Shown: positions 57,895-64,000 of the stretch, in pieces | Position numbering within the stretch: the first letter of the stretch is position 1 | How the letters are laid out: each line of letters begins with the position of its first letter | Assembly: GCA_020465985.1 (NCBI GenBank) | Contig: JAANYP010003248.1 | Coordinates: 2,084,501 to 2,148,500 of the forward strand | DNA from: Centrapalus pauciflorus | Lineage: Eukaryota; Streptophyta; Magnoliopsida; Asterales; Asteraceae | Length of the DNA: 64,000 nt | Direction of reading: 5' to 3' | The notes under the pieces: generated by a model | The model's input: the letters and a program-made list of their open reading frames with translations, nothing else | Databases searched by the model: none | What the model was told of the DNA's origin: nothing | Position numbers and translations under genes: made by a program

Positions 57895-59562
57895 CACCAT
57901 CAGTCGTTGTCACTATATTTGAAACCACCGCCTCATTCTGCAGGTTTGTTCATCGCTTAAAGCATCACCATCACAACACAGTCGCCAACAAAGGATACAA
58001 ACGACGAACCGATTTTGTTCATTTGGTTTCATTTTATGGTTTCAGTTGAGATATTGAAAAGGTTTGCGAAGAAGCATGTATCTGTTCGTTTTCAGATTTC
58101 CTTAGTTTATGAAAGTAGAATCGATTGTAATATCCTGTTGAAATTTGATTGTCTGATTCAGATTTAATATTTGTTTTGATTCAACTTCTAGTTTGATTGT
58201 TGATTTAATGAAATTTGAGTTCTTTTTCTATTTCGTTCATTCAGATTTTGTTGATTGTCTGATTCAGATTCAATATGTGTTTTGATTCAAGTTCTAATTT
58301 GATTGTTGGTTTAATGTGTGCTTGGATTTGAGATCAATTCCAGATTTCGATGAAGGCAAAATAAATATACTTTTTTAATTTACAAATTTTATTAATTTAT
58401 TAATTTATTAATTTATTTTAGTGAAAGAAAATCAGAGAGGGAGTGGTAAAATGGGTTGGTATTATTATTATTGTTATTAAAATTAATATTTATTAACAAA
58501 AAAGTTCATTACCCATTTGTATTATATTATGAAGGGCAAATTGATCATTTAAAAAAATAACTGATCAAAGGACCGAAACGATAACAAATGACCAACCACA
58601 TGACATCTATTGTAATAAAATTGTAAAAAGAACGGAATCCATAATTTACAACTAATCACGACAACGAAATTTGTAATTTACCCATTTCTTAATGTTTTAT
58701 TACACTTTTATTATTTATTTAATATATTTTCTTATTAGTACTATTTAGAAATAACTGAAGTAATAAATTATTTATCTGTTTTATATTTTTATTATTTATT
58801 TGATATTATTATTACTGATATTATTATTAATTAATATAGTTTAAGTATTTACATGACTAATTAGTAGGAATTGAAAATAACTTGCATATGACTAAATTTA
58901 ATTTGTTGTATTGTTATTAATTATTGTTATTAATAAAACTATTATTTTTCTTTCAAATAAATTTTAAATCTATATTGTAATACATTTTACTGGTTATTCA
59001 TATTATTCTGATTATTTTTTACAATAATATTTTTTGATTTTTATTATGATTATCTTATTACATTAATATGTTTTAATTTAATTACAAAATATACAAACCA
59101 AAATGTATCTAACAAAGTATACAGTTCAAAATGTATACACAATGTTAAATCAAAACTAGATAAATGTTCATGTTAAGTTTATATATTTTACTTACAAATT
59201 ACAATTAATTCGAAATGTGTTAATGTTACAAAATATTTAAAATACAAACGAATAAATTGTTAAGTTTATATTTTTTTATTAAAAATAATAATTAAGTCGA
59301 AACGTATTAACGTAACAAAATATTTAAATAAAAAAAGAGTAACATGTTAAGTTTATATAATTTTATTAAAATTTATAATTAAATTCAAAAGTAAGAAGTA
59401 ACGAAATAGTTAAAACAAAATGAATAAAATATGAAATTTAAATTGAAATGTATTCATATAGCAAAATATTAAAATAAAGATCATTAATATTAAATTGAAT
59501 CCAAACATGTTAACAACAAAAAAATTTATTTAAATCAAAATGAATAAAACCTTTAATTGATG

Positions 59563-59838
59563 CAATTCGGCTTATTTACCCAAAGCAAAATAAGGTTTGT
59601 TGCATGACAATATTAAAATATTTGTGGGAAAGTATCAAAAAGTCATTGGAAATGGCCGACACGGTACTTATATTCTCGGTTATAAAACCGTGAGGCGCTA
59701 AGGGTCCCGGAAGACGAGGGGCGAGGCCAATCTGCTGCATTATGAAGACAAGGCACACTATTTTTTAGTAGATGCATATAAATTACTTCTACATCACATT
59801 TTCTACGTTGTTTGCAATCACATAACACAAAAAAAATA
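59563..59838. repeat. Repeat R, copy 2 (uninterrupted)
   Basis: About 276 bp, the reverse complement of the split copy at 49376-50034. It keeps the single TTA (on the reverse strand ACCCTTAGCGCC) where the other copy carries a MITE. A 61-codon frame (reverse strand; KCDVEVIYMHLLKNSVPCLH, then NAADWPRP) is open in both copies, but only part of it extends through copy 1. Function unknown. Confidence 0.85.
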
Positions 59839-60174
59839 TTTCACTTTTGTCCTTAATCAATTTATTTCTTTTTATTTCATTTTATTAATAGTTTATTCTT
59901 TTACTATTTATTTGATATATTTTCTATTTATTTATTATATTCTCCAATTATTACTATTAAATTTAATTGAAGTAATAGGTTATTCAATATGTTGTCTTTA
60001 TTTCTTTATTTGATATTATCATTACTAGTATTATTATTATTTATTATGATATAGGTATTTACATGAGTAAGTAGTAATACATGAAATAACTTGTATATGA
60101 CTTAATTTAATATGTTGTATTATTCTTATCATTGTTATATATACGATTATTATCGTCACACTTATTGATTTTAG

Positions 60175-60175
<1 letters not shown>

Positions 60176-60209
<34 letters not shown>

Positions 60210-60212
60210 CAT
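60176..60212. repeat. (AC)n then (AT)n microsatellite
   Basis: ACACACAC passes directly into ATATATAT inside layer M1. Confidence 0.9.
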
Positions 60213-60868
60213 ATATTATTTTGTTTATTACTTTTCATTTATAAAAATTGTATCTATTGGTTTTACTGTATATTACTTCATATAAATACGTATATATTAA
60301 TAAATATTTATTCAAATTAATTTGAATATTTTGTTTTTATATAAACCCTATATATTCATTGTAATTATAACTTAACAAAATATATATATAACGTGTTATC
60401 TATTCCAATTTAATTATACTATAAAGCTAATGGTCAGATCAACCCTGTATATATAACTTAACGAAATCTATAATTGTTGTAATATAACTTAACGAAATAT
60501 ATAATTATTTCATAAAGTTGAAAATTTAATTTAATTTATACATATAAATATGTCAAGTTTACTTACATATAAAATTTTTTGTTTAACAAAAAATTACATA
60601 TCTAATTAAAACATCTTATGTGTGTGTAAAATTAAATAAATTAAAGATAACTAAGTATTTATATGAAATAATATATAATATTGAAATAATATATAATATT
60701 GAAAAACATATAAATAAATTAAATGTGTAAATAATTATAATTTTTTAAAAGTTCAAAGTAATAAAAAATAATTTAGAAATTCAAAAATAAATGTATATAT
60801 AGTCGATTATATATTCGAACTTAATTGTAATAATAATAATAATAATACAACTTATTAATATACAAATC

Positions 60869-60871
<3 letters not shown>

Positions 60872-60934
<63 letters not shown>
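60872..60934. repeat. (AT)n microsatellite, 63 bp
   Basis: About 31 uninterrupted AT units inside layer M1. Confidence 0.97.
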
Positions 60935-60938
<4 letters not shown>

Positions 60939-60949
60939 TTGAATCAGGT

Positions 60950-61200
60950 TTATCAGCGTACCTATGAGATTTCAGCGTACCCTAATGTGAATGATCATTC
61001 ACATATATTTTTTTTGAATAGACATGTATAAGACAACATTATAATACTTTTTTTTCAAAAGGAGCAACATCATAAATCTTGTGAATGATAAAAAAAATCA
61101 TGTGAATGGTCATTCACACCATTCACATTGTGTGAAATGACCATTCATATGGATGACCATTCACATAAATATGCATTGAACATTTACATAAGTTTTAAGG
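60950..61200. repeat. Cluster of GTGAATGnnCATTCAC palindromes
   Basis: The word TGTGAATGATCATTCACAT near 60990 is itself a near-perfect palindrome; related ones recur near 61101-61118 (GTGAATGGTCATTCAC), 61119-61150 and 61152-61168. No element ends were identified. Confidence 0.7.
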
Positions 61201-62105
61201 ACACAGAAAGTGTGAATGTATGTGAAATTTATATATCATGTGTATAACATTAATTTAAACATGATTATGATAAAAAAAATTAAAAAAAGTTTTTTAAGGT
61301 TGGTACCTTCGGGTGCACTTGATTTCGAGAGGTACTTTTTTGAACCTGACTTTATAAAAGTTAATTTAGTTAAATTATTTTATAAATTAAATTTATAAAA
61401 ATATTTGAATTTATGTTTGAATTTAAATATAATAATAATAATAATACAACTTATTCACATATATATATATACACATACATATATAATTAAATTTTTTAAT
61501 AATTGATACAAAGAGCAAAGTAAATAAATTATTGTTATATATATATATTTTTCTTTAATTACCTAAATTAATAATAATAATCATAAAACTTATTATTTTA
61601 GTTAACCGGTAATAATAAGAAAAATAGTAGATATTAATAAATAATAGTGGAATAAAAATAACTAAAAAAATATAAAACAAGTTATAGGTCAGGGACCAAA
61701 ACTGAAACTAAATTAAAAGGGCAAAACGGTCATTTTTTAAATAATGAACAGTCAAAAGACCAAAACCATAACAAAAAGACAACCATAGGTACTGAAATTG
61801 TAATTTTGATGCGAAAAGGACGATAACTTTAATTTGTATATAACCACAGGGATGAAAATTGTAATTTACCCAATAATTAAATATAAAAGAACTAAATTAA
61901 TCAATTAGGGACCATATGTGAAATTAAATTATAAGGCAAAATTGGAATTTTTAAAAACTTGAGTTTCTTAAGGACTGAAAGCGTGACAATGTTTCAAAAT
62001 ATGAACTAGCAGTGTAGTTTTTAAAAGTTAGGGACGAAACCTGTAATTTGCTTTAAACCACAGGGACCATTTATATAATTTACTCCTTTTTTTTAAACAC
62101 ATTCA

Positions 62106-62211
62106 ACATCTTCCAAAAAGTTTTGTCATCGTTTAGCCTTTTAGGTGTTTGGAACTCTATTTATTAAATCTCAAATTAAATACTTTTATAGACTTTTAGT
62201 CATTACTTAAG
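62106..62211. repeat. Copy of the ~105-bp stretch upstream of the starch synthase gene
   Basis: TTCCAAAAAGTTTTGTCATC through GACTTTTAGTCATTACTTA matches 51957-52061 with few differences. In both places a MITE-like sequence follows immediately (GGTGGTATTTG at 52062; GGCTCCGTTTG at 62212), so the segment is part of a larger repeat. Confidence 0.8.
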
Positions 62212-62335
62212 GCTCCGTTTGTTTTTACATCTATTCCCTTTTTTGCCTGCAAAAGAGGTTAAAAGTTGTTTGTTTTTCTTCAATCAGACGTCTAAAGTCT
62301 AAACGTCCTCTTTTTTAAACAGATAATAAAAACAT

Positions 62336-63475
62336 GGGTAAATTACAATTTTCGTCCCTGTGCTTATATAAAAATTATGGTTACCGTCTTTTTCACGATA
62401 AAATTACAATTACAGTACTTATAGTTGGCGTTTTGTTTTGCTTTTGGTCCCTTTATCCAAATTTTTTAAAAAATGACAATTTTACCCTTTCACTTTATTT
62501 CATTTTTGGTCCCCCATCAAAATATTCTTTTATATTTCATTTTCTTAATGATTCATTATTCTTTTTATTATTTATTTATATATATTTCTTCTTATTACTA
62601 TTAAAATTTAAATGAAGTAATAAGTTATTTAACATGTTTTATTTTCATTATTTATTTGACATTAGTATTACTATTATTATTATTATTTTATTATAGTTTA
62701 AGTATTTACATGAATAAGTAGTAGTAATTGAAAAGAACTTGTATATGACTAAATTTAATATATTGTATTATTGTTAATTGTTGTTATTAATATTGTTAAT
62801 ATTGTTCTTACATATAAAATTTAAACATATATTGAACTATTTATATATTTAGTTTTTTAAAAAAGTAAAGATTTTAATATTTGTCATTTAACTTATTTAT
62901 CTTTTGTCTCTACTTTATATTAATTTATATAAATACTTATAAACTTGGTCATAGCTTTGTCCAAATTTATACATATATGTATTAGTTTATACATTTAACT
63001 TTTTTCTATTTTTATAAATATTATACGTTCAATGTAATTTTTACTTAACAAAATATATTATTTAACGTGTAATCCATTTTAATTTATTTATTTCATAAAT
63101 TTAATACTCATATAAATTACAAATGTTCAATGTATTAATCCATTATGCATAACAAAAACTACATACGAATTTATAACAAAAATTAATAAATTAATTTAAT
63201 TTATACATATAATATGTCAAATTATTATATATTGTTAAGTTTAACTACCTTTAAACACATGCAGTTTATATACATATAAAATTTTTAGTTTCAAAAAAAT
63301 TATATATTTTATTAAAACGTTATATATATGTATATATATACATATACATACATGTATGTATGTATGTATTCTAAATAAATCAAAATATATTCACTTAAGA
63401 AAATAAATAAATTAAAGATAAGTAACTATTTTATGAGTAATTTATATTTTATAATATTAAAATAGATAAATAAAT
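62336..63475. mobile_element. Second copy (M2) of the M-type MULE-like element, right end not seen
   Basis: The left end GGGTAAATTACAATTTTCGT, CCCTGTGCTTATATAAAAAT, and the following 200 bp match M1 at 56144-56336, then run uninterrupted into the sequence found after I1 in M1 (TTTTTATTATTTATTT, ACATGAATAAGTAGTAGTAATTG). It therefore keeps the pre-insertion site of I1. Its right end is cut off by an LTR-like sequence or lies outside the window. Confidence 0.75.
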
Positions 63476-64000
63476 TGTAACACCCTCCCCGATCCCAGAA
63501 ATGCCACGTCAATACAATACACAGGTGGCAATATCTCAATAACTCGATCATGCACATGTCACAGGGTAAACTGGAATTACTGATAATTTAAAACTTTCAC
63601 ATATTATTATTAACACATGATCCGCTAATTACATAAGTCCCAACATAAACAATACTGATCAGATCATTATACAAAACTAGCATAACACTTCCCAGCTACT
63701 CCCCAGTCACAGATCAACAAGCACGACTACCGATCTATTCTCTGATACCCTGAACATGGTAGACTCGAATACGTAAACTCGGAAGCTCGTGAGTACGCGA
63801 GGGTTAGACTCTGCACAATAAACACATAACATGCGTACACATTGCACATACACACACACAAGCTCTATCTCTGACACTGGCAATCAACAACATAAGCAGG
63901 TATGAACATACAGAATGAGATCCACAGCCCTGCACACAGAATCACTGAGGGGGACCCTTCCCCAGCTAACGACCGCGACCGCGGTGGTTAGCCACAACCC
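63476..64000. mobile_element. Edge of an LTR retrotransposon (probably Ty3/gypsy)
   Basis: At 63476 the AT-rich DNA changes abruptly to a GC-richer sequence beginning TGTAACACCCTCCCCGATCC. TGTAACACCC (or its complement as the 3' end) is the usual terminus of plant Ty3/gypsy chromovirus-type LTRs. The phrase GGAAGCTCGTGAGTACGCGA near 63781 is also of the kind seen in such LTR or leader regions. The window ends before any gag or pol sequence; orientation is not settled. Confidence 0.6.

Larger units (their letters stand above)
56337..58683. mobile_element. Third layer (I1): MULE-like element, 2.35 kb, 9-bp duplication
   Basis: The left end GGATAAATTACAAAATTCAT and the right end ACGAAATTTGTAATTTACCC are inverted. 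Flanks TTTTCTTAA (56328-56336) and ATTTCTTAA (58684-58692) match at 8 of 9 bases. The paralogous element M2 has an uninterrupted CATTTTCTTAATGATTC at 62538-62554, i.e. the empty site. The interior includes a (CT)n tract and about 400 bp of GC-richer, exon-like DNA (56650-57060), then a hAT element. No transposase is visible. Confidence 0.85.
56144..61871. mobile_element. Second layer (M1) of the nested cluster
   Basis: The left end GGGTAAATTATAATTTCCGT, CCTTGTGCTTATATAA, and the inverted right end TTATATACAAATTAAAG-type DNA followed by CACAGGGATGAAAATTGTAA and TTTACCC define it. Its left 190 bp are repeated at 62336-62545 (M2). No clean 9-bp duplication is seen. Inside are layer I1, a second copy of repeat R, and internally repeated blocks (58690-59100 resembles 59850-60130 and 62600-62800). 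Confidence 0.65.
55753..62085. mobile_element. Outer layer (O) of a nested MULE-like cluster
   Basis: The left end GAGTAAATTACAAAAATAGT followed by CCCTGTGGTTT is matched by the inverted right end AAACCACAGGGACC then ATTTATATAATTTACTC. Such 'TAAATTAC...GTCCCTGTGGTTT' ends are widespread in plant MULE-type elements. A target duplication is not evident, so the two ends may come from two related elements and not one. Three further layers lie within. Confidence 0.55.

Noticed and set aside
1..64000. CRISPR arrays, operons, bacterial defence systems or a plant biosynthetic cluster
   Set aside because: The DNA is plant nuclear in character; no spacer-repeat array, no polycistronic layout and no set of neighbouring pathway enzymes was found.

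Overview
The window is nuclear DNA from a flowering plant, probably a eudicot. The genes have plant-type introns and belong to plant families (a P-class PPR protein, a CML calcium sensor, a cycling Dof factor, a plastid starch synthase), and there is a eukaryotic tRNA-Asn. The DNA between genes is very AT-rich and packed with small DNA transposons. I cannot name the species from sequence alone.

Layout. 1-3984: AT-rich DNA with MITE remains. 3985-7620 (-): an intronless 1,211-residue PPR gene, most like Arabidopsis At5g15280. 7.6-12.3 kb: a MITE cluster that includes a 2-kb MULE-type element. 12482-13015 (+): a CML-type EF-hand gene. 13-19.3 kb: more MITEs, a TAA microsatellite and a nested Helitron. 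19316-20714 (-): a five-exon MYB-like gene with an eroded second repeat and an EAR-type repression motif. 23941-24590 (-): a three-exon gene for an 87-residue secreted peptide precursor with a DY motif, assembled here from splice signals. 25697-28119: a PIF/Harbinger element that keeps the Myb/SANT-like ORF1 but no visible transposase. 31544-37602 (-): a CDF-type Dof gene with a 4.6-kb intron. 38-45 kb: LTR and MITE remnants. 45231-45304 (-): tRNA-Asn(GTT). 45969-51622 (-): an eight-exon starch synthase II gene. 53.5-54.2 kb: a broken RNase H-like sequence. 55.7-62.1 kb: a nest of MULE-like elements up to four deep, with a hAT element at the centre. 62.3-64 kb: a second copy of one nest member, then the edge of an LTR retroelement.

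The genes do not form an operon or cluster. CDF factors act in photoperiod and flowering control and starch synthase II in amylopectin synthesis; nothing in the sequence links them. I see no prokaryotic system, CRISPR array or biosynthetic cluster. The most distinctive observations are the secreted DY peptide gene, the unusual EAR-containing MYB, and the transposon layers, several of which can be dated relative to each other because related empty sites lie in the same window.
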